Assembly: GCF_033568475.1 (NCBI RefSeq)
Contig: NC_133120.1
Location: forward strand, 169,601,991 to 169,665,990
Origin: Henckelia pumila
Taxonomy: Eukaryota > Streptophyta > Magnoliopsida > Lamiales > Gesneriaceae
Length of the DNA stretch: 64,000 nucleotides
Direction of reading: 5' to 3'
A program made the position numbers and the translations under genes. Below, piece by piece: positions 11,401-24,555 of the stretch. Each line of letters begins with the position of its first letter. The stretch's first letter is position 1. A model generated the notes under the pieces. It was not told the DNA's origin. It ran no database searches and worked only from the letters and a program-made list of their open reading frames with translations.

Positions 11401-14400
11401 AACACCGTCTATGACTCGAATTCTACAATCGGCAGATGTAACGAGCACTTCAGATGTACTTCCAGGTGCAAACTGCAAAATATGTCAAATCAGAATCGAG
11501 TTTCTCAAAATAATTTTAAAAAACAAAGCTTTCCAAGGCAAGGATGATTTAAATAATTGGGAAAAAAATTAGAAGAGCGACCACCGCTCCCCTCTTTTTC
11601 TCCCTGAATGAGTGGATACATAGTTGAGTGTGCGTTTTTCTACAGTTGCTAATGGCATGGTTACCTGGAAACCTGTTATTTTCTTCTGATGGGATTTCTT
11701 CTTCTTATTCTGCAGATTTATCTGGTTTTTTGGTAGCAATTTATTTTCTGGAAACAGAATGTCACATTCATAAAAAACTAATCAAGAGAAGTTTGTCTTA
11801 TGCAACTAATTTACTATATCATACCAGATGTGTTGTATATGCGGCAGCTACCCTTGTATGAACCAACTAGAGCCCCCTACAATAAGTTATGAACTTATCG
11901 TATATAAACAAATTGAGTATGTGCAAAATCATATGGATTTCTCCAGATTATGCACTAAAAAACTGAAACAATTGGAACTAAGGTAATAAATAAAATCTAT
12001 GCAAACCTGTCCATCTGGTGTATAGCAAGCTGCAGTAACCATTTCACGCAAATCACTCCAATCAACAACTTTCCGTTCAGGGATGCTCCATATCCGCACC
12101 TTAGCATCCAGGGATCCACTGATGAAGTATCTATCATCAACAGGATTGAACTGGATGCAGGTTACTGTTAAATCCAGAAGACTTGTCAGCAGATTAGCTA
12201 TATTTTAACTCTCTTCGAAGAAAGTGCTTGAATTCAGAAATCCAAAACTTATACAAGAGAAAAATCAACTTCCATATGCATTGAGATTTGAGACAAACTG
12301 TTAGCCACATGCAAACTCTCTTACTGATTTAAATTTAAAATATTTAAAGATCCGAACCCCAGCCAATACCCTGCTTATTTCAGAACAAAACAACAAATTC
12401 CCACTTCAATTTTAATCTCATCATTTACAATCAACCACTTGACAAATCTTTATTGTTAATTTTACATAAATTGCTCGACTTTCTCATGTGTGTCCTTTCC
12501 ATTCCCCTACGCACCATGAATTATTCTTCATGCTAATCATAAAGACAACTAAATTTGGACAGGCAGTCTAGTGCAACCATGTATCAGATTATGACAGTGA
12601 CTCAGTAAGGCTTGTTACTAACAGGCTTTACTCGGTGGTTCAACAAAAATTGCATGTAAACTAAAATCATGCATGGTCATGGGATCCCTTTGTGTGCTTA
12701 CTAAGACTGCCCACTGCCATAACATCTTTTAAAGGAATCAATTAACAACAAGACTGATTTTGACAGCCCCCTCAGTTTAACTATTTACAGTGTTTTAAAA
12801 GGGGGTGCCTAGGCGCTAGCCGGTCGCCCACCGCCCTGATTTTTAGACAGTTGAAGCTTCTGGGAGTTATTACATTAATTGGTCGCCTAATCACTGCCTA
12901 GACGCCTCAAAATTCGCCTAGACGGCCGCCTAGATTAACATATAATTTTTTTATTTTTCTTATTTTACTTTGTTTAAAAAAGATTATTTGACATATTTGG
13001 CAATCAATTTGTAGCGGATGAAGACGAGAAATATATCATGTATTCCGAGTTTGAATTCGATAAAGAAAAATTAATGGAGAAATATTAAGATAAACAAGAA
13101 TAATTAGATAGTTAGACTAAAAAAACACCACTTAGGCAGATGAATTCGATAAAGAGGAATTATTAGAGAAATATTAAGATGGATCGGAATAGGATATTTA
13201 GCCTAAAAAGAAAAAACCGCCTAGGCGGGCGGCCGCCTAAGCGTCTAGGTGACCGCCTAACGCTTTTTAGAACATTGCCTATTTATGCTATTGTTCTTCG
13301 CCTTCCCTAAAGTCCTTGATCCATCCATTATTGGCCGAAACATGGATTATTGTTGTCACACCAAAGTCGATCCTAATGCAGCTTCTCAGGTATCAAATGC
13401 AGCATAACAAAGTTGGAGGTTCCATACTTAGGAGCACATGCAGTAAAGTCATTCTGAATGATTTGCAGAAGTATATTGATTCAAGAAGTCCCACAATCAC
13501 AACCAAATAGGTACTCGGAAGTCCGATCTCAAAGGTGGATAGAGAAGTTTGAGCAAGACAGTAACACAGATATAAAAAATTACCATAGTCGCTGTGTGAA
13601 AAGATCTTTAAGCAACACTTGGCTGACAAATCCCATAGCCGCACTGTTTTGTCCATGGAAGATGATAATAGTTGCTAGAGACGAGAGACAATGGTTTGAC
13701 ATGTGTTAATTTTATGTCCTAATTGCTTAAAAAATAAAAAGCAAATGATAAATCTGTACATGGCAACGTAGATTGGTAAAAGATTACAGTGAAAAAATAT
13801 TTCAAGATTGTGGCTGAAATACTTCTTAAAAAATATTTACAACAATATAGATTAGAATTTAGAACTGCAGTAAAGTAACATAAGCAAGATTTCCAAGTCA
13901 TTAAATATGTAGAATAAAAAACTTGCAAGTTCCAACATTTCTCTGGAAAACAAAGTGTGGATCATTAGATTTTCACAGGGTTAACAATGACTCTCAAGCC
14001 GCTTTGAACCATCAAGAGAAGTAGCTCTGACAGTGAATAGATGTAAAAAATATGACCCTCTTAAACATGCATCCTTTTTTATTCATGTAACTCGAAGAAA
14101 TTATGAAATAACAAGAATTCTCAGAGCTAGTAACTCATATATAGAACTGTTCGCATTTATGGTGCTCTCTGACCTTGCTGCATCGCATATGTGACCAAGA
14201 TAAAATCAAGGAATCACAATGAAAGGCCAGCGTAACTCAGAGAGCATCCCAAGCACACAAGGAATTGAAAACAAAACATAAGAAACTACTCTCTTCAACT
14301 ACAGGCAGCAATCAAAGGTGATAGTAAAAGTTTTACATTGTACATTTGGTGTCACAGAAGGAAGCATTCTCTTACTTGAGATTTGGACCATGAGAGATCA

Positions 14401-15974
14401 AGAACATCATCTGAATGACCTTGAAACGTACAGATGGGCTTCTCTGAAAGAGAGAAAAGGGTCTCTGGCACCAACACTTGCTCAACACTCAATGATTTTC
14501 TACTTACAGATGACCTCCCTCTTTTCTTCTTCTCCGAGAGACTATCTATATTGGGCGACAATGAAGAGGGCTCTGGAGATCCATTAGCTAGACACAGTAG
14601 ATTGAAATTCCCATCTTCAAATTTATCAAACATGCAATCTCCCTTCTTCTCCGTTTCCACAACCTGCCACACATGAACCACACGGTCCTCACCAGCACTA
14701 GCCAAATACCTGCCATCCAAGCTAAACTTAATTGCCCAAATCGATCCATTGTGCGCCTGTATCTCCTGGCTCTTATACATTGCCGTAAGCTCTTTAACAG
14801 TCTTACCATACTGCCTGACACGAACTCTTTCCGGCCCATGAAAGGAAACATCTTGGCTATCATCCGTGGCTGAGCTTGATCTCCTTCCACCCTTCTCAGA
14901 AGAAGTATCCCTCTCATCACTGCTCCGCCTATCCTTAATCCCAGCAACAGAATTCGCCATATCCTTGATACTCCTCAACCAACTTCTTCTCTTCAACTTA
15001 GATCCACTCCCACAGCTACCATCGGTCTTTGAATCCGAACCTTCCTTGTTCCTCTCCTCCACATTCTGCCTCCTCATCAACTCCTGAACAATGGGTGAAG
15101 TCCCAACCGACATCTCGGAGGAGAACTCCTCCATGGTGAATTGCCTCCCGGTTCCCACTTCCTTGATTTTTTCCCACATCCCATCCTCCCTCAACTCGTT
15201 CACCACAAACTCCTTCCCATTATCCAGATTCTTTATCATACAGACTCCACTTTCGTCATCACACTCCAAACTCTCATCCAGCTCATTCTTAGAAGCAGTC
15301 ATTGGACTATTCAAACTCCCGTGTCGCGTCCCATCCACATCAATCTTAATTTTCGGCGGTTTACCCGGAGAACTAGAAACGTTCACCGGTGATTCACGGC
15401 CACTTCTCTGATTAACATTATTTACAGCAGCATCAATCCCACCGGCACGGTCATTGCCAACAGAATTTTCGGAACGGACTTCAAAAATTTGAGCTGAATC
15501 GCAGTTGGCATCTGATTTCGATAGCACAATTCCAGAGACGGATGCTCTACCACTAACATCGCAATTCCGAGAAGAATCAAGGGTATCGGATACATCACTA
15601 CTAAAACTGGGAGATTTGTCACCAGGGTTCAAGTGATCGGGTGAAGGCAAGAAAGTTTGTGAGGGGCGGTGGCGCAGGAGAGAGGGGTTCCTACTAAGAC
15701 CCATCTGGCGAAGGAGGTGTAACCGGCGCTCCTCCACCGACAAGGGTTGAGAGGTCCAAAGGTCGTAGTTTTCACACACGCCCACAGGGAATCTGGGAAC
15801 GGGGCCAGATTGAACGGCATTGTGATTCTCAGGGTGACGATCGTAGTCTTCCTCGGGGTCGGAAGAGTAAGGCGAGCAGGAACAGGAAGTGTTTGAGGAA
15901 GAAACGAGGCGATCGAATGAGTCGTGGAAGCACTCATCATCATCATCTTCTTCTTCTTCCCAAGATTTGGTCAT
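8489..15974 (-). CDS. WD40-repeat protein, plant WDR44-like family (7 exons)
   Basis: Likely a cytosolic beta-propeller scaffold; its partner is unknown. Exons (minus): 14376-15974, 13584-13674, 12007-12164, 11825-11876, 11665-11747, 11379-11472, 8489-9084. All introns are GT..AG and phases match; total 2673 nt, 890 aa. The first 400 residues are acidic, Ser-rich and low in structure, beginning [14 protein letters not shown], with a conserved patch ([18 protein letters not shown]). WD repeats then follow: [20 protein letters not shown] near 400-440, [19 protein letters not shown] across exons 1-2, [14 protein letters not shown] in exon 3, a degenerate blade [36 protein letters not shown], and [25 protein letters not shown] basic KKKKSHQKK loop sits in exon 5. 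No break seen. It matches plant transducin/WD40 proteins related to WDR44. Confidence 0.93.
9085..11378 (-). other. large intron 6 of the WD40 gene, with an LTR-like insert
   Basis: At 2294 bp this is the longest intron of the gene. A block at 9861-10063 begins TGTCATGGGCC and ends GGTTGCTAACA, with GGGCC/GGCC words unlike the AT-rich rest. It could be a small solo LTR or TRIM fragment, but I see no matching 5-bp flanks. The remainder is AT-rich with no coding potential. Confidence 0.45.
12789..13278. mobile_element. foldback MITE in intron 2 of the WD40 gene
   Basis: The ends are imperfect inverted repeats: AGTGTTTTAAAAGGGG at the left against CAATGTTCTAAAAAGCG at the right, reverse-complemented. 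Both flanks carry many CGCCTAGGCG-type palindromes (for example CCGCCTAGGCGGGCGGCCGCC). The core is AT-rich and holds a near-duplicated block (GAATTCGATAAAGA.. at about 13052 and 13142). No coding capacity. Superfamily not assigned. Confidence 0.65.
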
Positions 15975-16285
15975 GGCTTACCTTGTCCCATTGAAAAGCG
16001 ACGGCCCGAATCACATTCCCAGAAGGGTCGGGCCGGGCAGCGGTTCTCGCTTCTCCCTCCCCAAACCCTTCCTCCCTCTATACGAGCACAAATGGGTATT
16101 GGTGGAATGCGTTTTGGAAGAGCTGTGGAAGAGAAAAGCGCAGATCCGATGATGGGTTTGGAGAGAGGGAGAGTGTCGTCTAGTGGCGGTGTTGGGTTTT
16201 GTGCGTGTGGGAGTGAGTTTGGGAAACAAAGAAAGAAAGTTCGGGGGGAATTTTAATGGCAATTCAACAAATTTCATCTTCATTA

Positions 16286-16316
<31 letters not shown>

Positions 16317-18039
16317 TCAATTTCCTTTTTTTTAGGCAATTTATTGTATTTAGGTTTTTAAATAATAAATAATAAAGTAGTTGCATCCACAACTAAAAAC
16401 TCAAGTCTCATTTCTCAAGTTTTGTAGAAATGAGATGTTTTTAGTCATACATGATATATAGAAAAGGTACGAGCGTCGTCCGATTCATAAAATATTAAAT
16501 AAAATGATTGTTACTAGTTAATGTGATATGACATAGACAAATAATATAACGGATAAAGATGAAATCTTAATTAATTAGTGTGTGTTTCGGCTCCTATGAT
16601 ATTCATGTATCTTCTTTCTATAGGTTCTTCGACTTCATGTCACGTCTCTGTCATACGATTGTCTCTATACTCACTACTGCAATGATATCTTCATATTCTC
16701 GTGTTACTTGCGATGGTTGTCTATCTCTATATGTAGTCTATATTCATATGAAAAGAAATTATAGAGATCATTTATCTGGACATGACGAGTAACTAGATTA
16801 TCAGAAGACGTATTGAACAAGGGAATGAAAATGCATGAAACTCATGTATGCTTTTGACTTTTTATTTTAACATCCCCGTAATAAGTTTTTTGTGGAATTT
16901 TTTGAACGTAGGTGCTAAAGTGTTCGATTGGCTAGCACATCCCATTACTTCAAAAGCTCATGAGTTAGGATAACCGAAGATTGAAGAGACCTTGGCGCAG
17001 GTGCTCAAGTGGTGTCTTGCACTCTTACGGCACAAAATAATAATATTGGCAATCCAATTATTAATTCATCACTACTCAAGCAAATCTCCTCATTTAATTT
17101 CCTCTCAACGTAGGCTTTATATATGCGAAGTCTAGCAAGATCAAATCACTATGTTAAGATCGTTGTTTGGCGGTTGGAGCTGCAACGTCATGTTTTCTTT
17201 TTCCTTCTTCTCGATCTCGATCTATTTCTGATGAGTTTGTCATATAAATTTATATATGAATCTCGGTCTTATATATATAAGTTGTCAAAATTTGATAATA
17301 GTGTCATGTTGTTGCTTTGTTTAAAAAAGAATCACTTTTAGTTAGAGTGCTAACGTGATATTAAATACGCCAAAAATGGTTGACACACTATCATAATATT
17401 TGACATTTTATCAATAATGTTTTGTGTCCTGTCAGCAATATTCAATATCACATAACAACTAGGCGTGAAATTATTCCAGTGGTGTCAATTTAAACTTTGA
17501 CTTACATAAAAAAAAAACTAAAATAATATAATATAAAGATGGTTTTGCTAATTTTCCTCTTACATTTACAATTATAGTTTGTGAAATTGAATTGAATTTA
17601 ATGATAAGTACAAACAAGTCATGGTAGAAATTACAATTTTAATCATGTAATTTGATAATTTCCCATTTTTTGGTCCAAAATACTATCGATTTGAAGTTTT
17701 AGTGCAACAAATTTGTTTGTTTTTTTTAAAATTTTACTTATTTTTTATCGGATTAATGATGTGATATCATGACGTGACACCATAAAATTGATGATATGAC
17801 ATTGAAAATTATTGGTCTAAAATGAAAAAATGTTGACGCATGTGATGCTACGTCAAATCCGAAGAAAAAACAATTATAAGCAAAACAAAGACAATTTATT
17901 TAAAATTGTAAATTGAAAGTTTTTAGGATTGAAAATGAGAATAAGAAAAATTTGAGGACACACATTGTAAATTTTCCCTAGCAATTAAGCTATAAATTAA
18001 TTACATGTTGGGCCCTAAAAAAGAAATAGTAAATTAGTA
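15975..18039. other. 5' flank of the WD40 gene and intergenic DNA
   Basis: 15975-16260 is GC-richer and should contain the WD40 gene 5' UTR and promoter (minus). An ATT trinucleotide microsatellite lies at 16287-16316. The rest to the MULE target site is AT-rich, with no gene or clear transposon. Confidence 0.5.
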
Positions 18040-18048
18040 ATATCTAAT

Positions 18049-18205
18049 CGGAAAATTTGTGATAAATTCCTAATAGTAAACATGAATTCCTCCTCAGTCC
18101 CCAAGTCAGTAATTCTTTGTTCTAAATCCCTGACATAAGCATGTTGCTTGTTACAACTTCCTATTTGGGCCAGTTTACAAAAATGCCCCTAAAATGATTT
18201 AAACA
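18049..18205 (+). repeat. MULE left terminal inverted repeat
   Basis: Begins CGGAAAATTTGTGATAAA and matches the reverse complement of 42738-42894 (GGGGGAATTTGTGATAAA...) with scattered mismatches to about the ATGCCCCTAAAATGATTT segment. The first bases differ (CGGAAAA against GGGGGAA), suggesting decay of the left tip. Confidence 0.9.
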
Positions 18206-18344
18206 TCCAACACTATCCCTCACTTTAATTTTCAAATAAAGAAAAAACCAGAACATGGACGATCGGTAGTTTCCCTCCCTCACCCAACCGATTCTTCTCG
18301 CAGGAAAGCAGTGATCTTTTGCGACAAGGTTTTGAGCTCAGAAA

Positions 18345-21300
18345 ATGGCACCGTTGACTAGACGAAGCAGGCATTCAAAAGATAAGTCAGTTGAAGGAGC
18401 TTGTAGAGTCCGGAAGGAAAATAAATCTAGCACTGTGAAGAAGTCGAAGAAATCAAAAATAGGTGAACCCTGTTTTAAATTTTTTAAATCGGCCGCTTTA
18501 TATGATTCGTCTCGAGTAACTGAGAAAATTGTTCGTTTAGAGAAATAATTTTGGTCCTCATTATATGAATCTTTAATATTTTTGTGTTTCCATTATTTTG
18601 AGGGTTTTGTGGCTCAAATGTCTTGCTACCATTCTTGTTTGCATATATTTGTCGAAACATTCACATCATTATTTATAATTTTCGTATTTAATTTTGACAG
18701 TTCCTCAGTTTAAATTATTTATCCCCAATTTTTAGGGTTTTGTTCTTGAAATTGTTTTTGAAGTACATCTTGGTAAATGAATGTTATTTTGTTATGTTGT
18801 TGTGATGTTTTTGATTTATTGAATATATATTCAATAATGTTATATTGTTGAAGACAATTGATAAATTTCTGTATAGAAGTACCCAAATGTTCCCAAATTT
18901 GAAGTTTTTGTTCTTTTCCATGCAATATTCCATTCTGTTATTTTATAATGAAATTTTTTTTAATGATTTTTAAATATTAGAAATGGCTGATGAAGAGGAA
19001 ATATGTGATGATTTTGAGTCGATCAAAAGTGGCAAGGTTATATTTACTCGATGTTCCCCCGCTTATTGTAAAAAAATAATGGAGGAGTTGAAGGTGGTCA
19101 TAGGGAATGAACAAATGAGCAGAATAAAAGAAACTCCATTCGGTAAATGAATAGACATGCCTGCTCTACCTGTGAGTAGTGGCAGGGTAGATTATCTGTT
19201 TAAAAGATTTGATAGTTCTTCATGCTCATTCGTTATTGGTGGTGATATTTCCATTCCTTTCACATCAAGAGACTTCTCAATTGTGCTTGGTTTGCATCAG
19301 AGAGGTCAACAAGTTGATCTGGACCTCAAGCTTGAATCAAGTTTCCTGTCTCGGCACTTCGGAGGAAAAATAAGCAACACTCACAGGATCGTTATAAAAA
19401 GAAGCTTGTTTCACTTACGAGTAGTAATGTCGAAGCTGACATTGATGACTTTGTTAGAATATTCATTTTGTTCATATTTAATTCTGTAATATTCTCGACT
19501 GGTAATTACATTACTCCTGCTTTTATCTTTTCCTATATTGATGAACTGAGCACTTTTTTTGAGTTTGGATGGGGAGATGCTGCGTATCGGTTTTTATATC
19601 GAGAATTAGACAATCAAGCGAGTAAACTGTATTTGGATGGTTGCACGGCTGGATTGATGGTGAGTATATAATTATCTGAGTTATTGTGCTATTAATTTGT
19701 TGAATTTGTTTACTTATATGATTTTTTGCTTAGGCTTGGTTCTATGAAAGAGTGTCGCCATTAGCTGTGCCGCGTGGTGTTCATATCTGCCCCCGCATGT
19801 TTCATTTCGGAAAAAGCAAGATCCAGTTGGATGCTGTGAAAGCTGAAGTGGCTTTTGATGTCATATCGTCAACCAATATATCTTCTATTTTACTAATCAT
19901 ATTTCGAATGCTGGAGCTTTGCATTATATATATTTGTTTTTGGATCAGGTTTTGTCGATTCATCCCTTTCCTGAGGAGGAAATGTTGTTGGAGAACAAGG
20001 TAATATGAGTAGCATCCTTTATTTCATGTTTTAGAAAAAAGAAATATTCTTCATTATTTTATTTGTTGTTGTAGTTGTTGCTTCCGGTTTCAAAGGACAA
20101 GAAGATAGGAGAAATAACTGTGAACTAGAAAAAACTATGAATAAACAAATTGCTGAGATTAAAATGTTGAAAAGAATTTGTGCGCAGTTGAAACGTGAGA
20201 GAGTTGGCGCTAAGATGAAGCTGGTTGACTTGAAAGAAAATATGGTTTTGAAGAAAGAATTTACTCGAAATCGCAAAGGCAAGGACATTGTAGTTGATAA
20301 TGATCTGAGTGTTGATGATGCTGCTGATGGAATGAATGAAACCGATGAGGAAGAGGAGTTGAGTGTGAGTCATGACCTAGGGGGTAATTTATATGATTTT
20401 GTTGATGTTCCTGTCAAGAATTGTGTTGATTACTCGGTGAAGGGAAAAAGTGTTGTTGGTGAATTGGATAAGACCAATGTTCCAGATATTGGTGAATTGA
20501 AGATAGGTGAAGATGCATGTGACGATGGATTGGGTATTGGAAATGGAAAATGCTGAGCCCGAGGGTGAAAAAAATGCAGAAAGTGGTCCATTGGGAACGA
20601 AAAGTACCGAAGCCGATGGACAGAATTCTTGTACTGAGGATCTGATTGAGATTGATCAAATGTTGGATAATCTTGTATCAAAAGTCGTTAAGGAAAATAA
20701 TGTTTCTGAGGTTTATATTTCAAAAACTGTGTTAACCAATGTGTTGGAAAGGGATACTGGTGACTATACCTCTGAAAAAAGTGGTGGGGTCGACGAGAGT
20801 TGATGATAATTCGAATAAGGTTGCGAAAAACACTAATTTCCCATCTTCCATCGTTGATAATGTCCGAACGAGGGGTGATCGGGTGAAGAAAAGAAAGCCA
20901 TCATTCTTTGTGACTCCACCCAGTACCACACCGAAGAGGAAGGGCAGAAAAAAGTTTTACTTTGCTTGAAACCAACTTTAACCTTGGTTAATTTATTTTG
21001 AGGTCCTATATTTTACTTCGTGTTACTGATGTTGACTATGTTTGTGTATTCTGCCATAGGGAGGAAAAATAATTGATGTTGAGCTTGAACAAAATAATGA
21101 TTTGAGTAACCAGTGGACTAGTCCGTATCAAGGTAGAACAGATTTTTGTGGACATGAAGAAGCCACTGCCGAAGAGAAAAAGTTGTTGACGGATTATCTT
21201 TCTAGGGATGACATCACGTATGAATTTTCTCACTAAAATCTCTCTCTATTTGTTTATCACTTTTTTTAGAATCATTTTTAATACAATAGAATTCATTTAT

Positions 21301-22167
21301 TTTTGTAGTGTCGACGTTTGACAAGATGAAATTGTCCATATGTCACGGTTCGTGTTCTGTGGTTTCTTGTTTGGTAAGCTTGTTAGCAATGAAATTATCA
21401 ATGTTCAAATGCGCATGATGGAAAAATACAGTGTGGATAAAGGAAATGAGATATTTTGCATGGACACTTTGGTGCAGGTTAGTAGAAATATAAAAGCGGC
21501 ATCGATGAGTTAGTATACATTTGAGTTCGTTTATGGTTTTTAATGTTATTTTGTTTTGTCTAACGTAGAGAGAAGTGTTTAATCTCCTCGGAAGAGTGGG
21601 GAAGAAATGAAGGTCCAGAACAATGACTACGACTCCTTTTTTGCGGAACTCTCAGCTGCCTCTAAGTTTTGTTTGCAGAAAATTAACGGATATACGTTCA
21701 AGAGATGCAAATACCTCATTTTCCCAATTAATAGCAGAGTGCATTGGTTTCTGCTAGTATTTCACGCAAAAGAGGGGATATTCAAAATGTGGAATTCACT
21801 TCCCGATTCTTTCAGCTTAGGGGCGTGTAGAACTTTGGTGAGTCTTTATTGTGTCATGTCATGTGATTTGTACGAATGTTTTTTTTAATAATCTTTATCT
21901 TTGAAGGCACGTTTTCTGGTTGGTTGGGTTCGTCATAATTCAAATTTCGTCATACCCGACTCTAATGTGTTGAGAGAACGTACGCGTCATCAAGGTGAAT
22001 CACTTGATTGTGGTGTTTTTGCATGCATGTGGGTAGAGTGTCTAGCCCGTGACTTGGCTGAGATGTGGGAATATCAGAATACAATAAAGATGGACACATA
22101 TCGTGCTCGACTGGCTGCAAGTATTTTATCTCATGAAAGGGGATTGCTCAAAAACAATTCTACATAA
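18345..22167 (+). pseudogene. MULE-borne gene with C-terminal Ulp1/C48 cysteine-protease domain, decayed
   Basis: Ulp1 (SENP) enzymes cut SUMO; MULE-borne relatives are of unknown role. Likely exons: 18345-18462, 18981-19659, 19734 to about 19882, 19949-19999, 20075 to about 20966, 21060-21217, 21309-21477, 21569-21837, 21907-22167. The start is basic (MAPLTRRSRHSKDK). Next is a domain with FVIGGDISIPFTSRDF and VLGLHQRG seen in plant transposon Ulp-like proteins, then a Lys-rich probable coiled coil (about 20137-20280) and an acidic region. The protease core has His in RVHWFLLVF and Cys in QGESLDCGVF with its upstream Gln. The usual Asp 17 residues after the His is Asn (KMWNSLPD). Breaks: TGA at 19148-19150, frame change near 19385, frame changes at about 20550-20800, TGA near 21315, frame change near 21605. 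Exon borders in the middle are uncertain. Confidence 0.82.
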
Positions 22168-22453
22168 CTGTCTTTGTAAGGTTTTGTGATTGATGGAAAT
22201 ATCAATAGTACGTAACTCTGTTTATATTATTTTGTAAAACTCCATTTGGGATGAAACAAGTTCAAGTAGCCTCATATTTTGTACAATTTAATTCTGGAAT
22301 ATATTATCACATATTAAGAATAATCTCCTTAATAAATGGAATATTCTCTCTTGCGTGGTGCGATTCATGAACTTGAATTGAATTTGTAAGACGTGTGCAG
22401 TGGTAGAATACAATATGATGATTATTTTTTTTTTTATCTACTACAACAATTTG
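22168..22453. other. MULE spacer between the Ulp1-like gene and the tandem array
   Basis: AT-rich sequence following the stop at 22165-22167; probably 3' UTR of the Ulp1-like gene. Nothing else recognised. Confidence 0.4.
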
Positions 22454-24555
22454 AGGACTATCATTTACTCTAATTCCACTCAAATTTAGGAACAGGTGAC
22501 CGAAAAAGCGAGCACAACTAGTAACCAGGTACGGGATAAATGTCACTTAATCGAGAACAATGCGTTCCGATTGTGGGACAACCATTGTGGACCATAAGTA
22601 TCACACTCCCCTAGTGGAAGTGTCTTTGGATCAAAATTTCAGTTATATAGAACAATCCAATATGAATTTGGAATAATCTTCTTGAAATCCGGCACAAGAT
22701 GACATGTCCTTATAATTCCACTCCAAGATCGTACAATACGGTGCATGACACAAGTGAAGAGGATATTTCAATCTCTAGAGATTGGGGGAACCATCACCCA
22801 AGTGTTTTTCTAGTAATGTATTGTGCTCTACATTGTCTAAGGTGTAGGAGAGAGACATTGATCATGACCCAATGAGAGCACCATTTGTAGATGTCCATTG
22901 CCACCCAATGTATATAATGTGAGTATATTGTCTGAAATCCAAACTCATAACTTGTTTAATATGATGTTTTCTCGTCTTTAAGGACTATCATTTACTCTAA
23001 TTCCACTCATCTTTAAGAACAAGTCAGTGAGATATCGAGCACAACTAGTACGCATGGATGGGATAAATATTATTTAATCTAGAACAATGTGTTCCAATTG
23101 TAGAAAAAACAATGTGGGCCATGAGGATTACACTTTCCTAGTGAAAGTGGCTTTGGATCAAAATGTCATGTACTAGGAACAATCTTAGAATTATGAAGAA
23201 TAATCTTTTCGATATGAGGAACAATAAGACATGCCCATGTTAACATGCACCAAAATCATATAATACACTGCATGACATAAGTGGAGAGGAGTGTTCAATC
23301 ATTAGAGATTGGTGGAACCATCACCCAAGTGTTTGTATAGTAATGTATTGTGCTCTACATTGTCTAAGGTATAGGAGAGAGACATTGATCATGACCCAAT
23401 GAGAGCACCATTTGTGGATGTCCATTGCCACCCAATGTATATAATATGGGTATATTGTCCGAAATCCAAACTCATAACTTGTTTAATATGATGTTTTCTC
23501 GTCTTTAAGGACACTATCATTTACTCTAATTCCACTCATTTTTAAGAACAAGTCAGTGAGAGATCGAACACAACTAGTACGCATGGATGGGATAAATATT
23601 ATTCAATCGAGAACAATGTGTTACAATTGTAGGACAAACATTGTGGGCCATGAAGATCACACTTTCCTAGTGAAAGTGGCTTTGGATCAAAATGTCATGT
23701 ATTAGGAACAACCTTAGAATTATGAAGAATAATCTTTTCGATATGAGAAACAATAAGGCATGCCCATGTTAACATGCACCAAAATCATATAATACACTAC
23801 ATGACAGAAGTGGAGAGGAGTGTTCAATCCTTAGAAATTGGTGAAACCATCACCCAAATGTTTGTCTAGTAATGTATTGTGCTCTACATTGTCTAAGGTG
23901 TAGGAGAGAGACATTGATCATGACCCAATGAGAGCACCATTTGTGGATGTCCATTGTCACCCAATGTATATAATATGGGTATATTGTCCGAAATCCAAAC
24001 TCATAACTTGTTTAATATGATGTTTTCTCGTCTTTAAGGACTATCATTTACTCTAATTCCACTCATCTTAAAGAACAAGTTAGTGAGATATCGAGCACAA
24101 CTAGTACGCATGGATGGGATAAATATTAATAATGTGTTTCAATTGTAGGACAAACATTGTGGGTCATGAGGATCACACTTTCCTAGTAAAAGTGGCTTTG
24201 GATCAAAATGTCATGTATTAGGAACAATATTAGAATTATGAAGAATAATCTTTTCGATATGAGGAACAATAAGGCATGCCCATGTTAACATGCACCAAAA
24301 TCATATAATACACTGCATGACACAAGTGAAGAGGAATGTTCAATCCTTAGAGATTGGTGGAACCATCACCCAAGTGTTTGTCTAGTAATGTATTGTGCTC
24401 TACATTGTCTAAGGTGTAGGAGAGAGACATTGATCATGACCCAATGAGAGCACCATTTCTGGATGTTTATTGCCACCCAATGTATATAATATGGGTATAT
24501 TGTCCGAAATCCAAACTCATAACTTGTTTAATATGATGTTTTCTCGTCTTTAAGG

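Noticed and set aside
11628-11861. Plus-strand open frame
   Set aside because: It overlaps exons 4 and 5 of the WD40 gene in antisense; the minus reading fits the protein and splice sites.
14318-16256. Several long open frames on both strands near the WD40 first exon
   Set aside because: They are other-frame shadows of the long first exon and its GC-richer leader; only the 14376-15974 minus frame joins to WD40 exons.
16580-17341. Short open frames upstream of the MULE
   Set aside because: AT-rich, short, with no motif, start context or splice partner.
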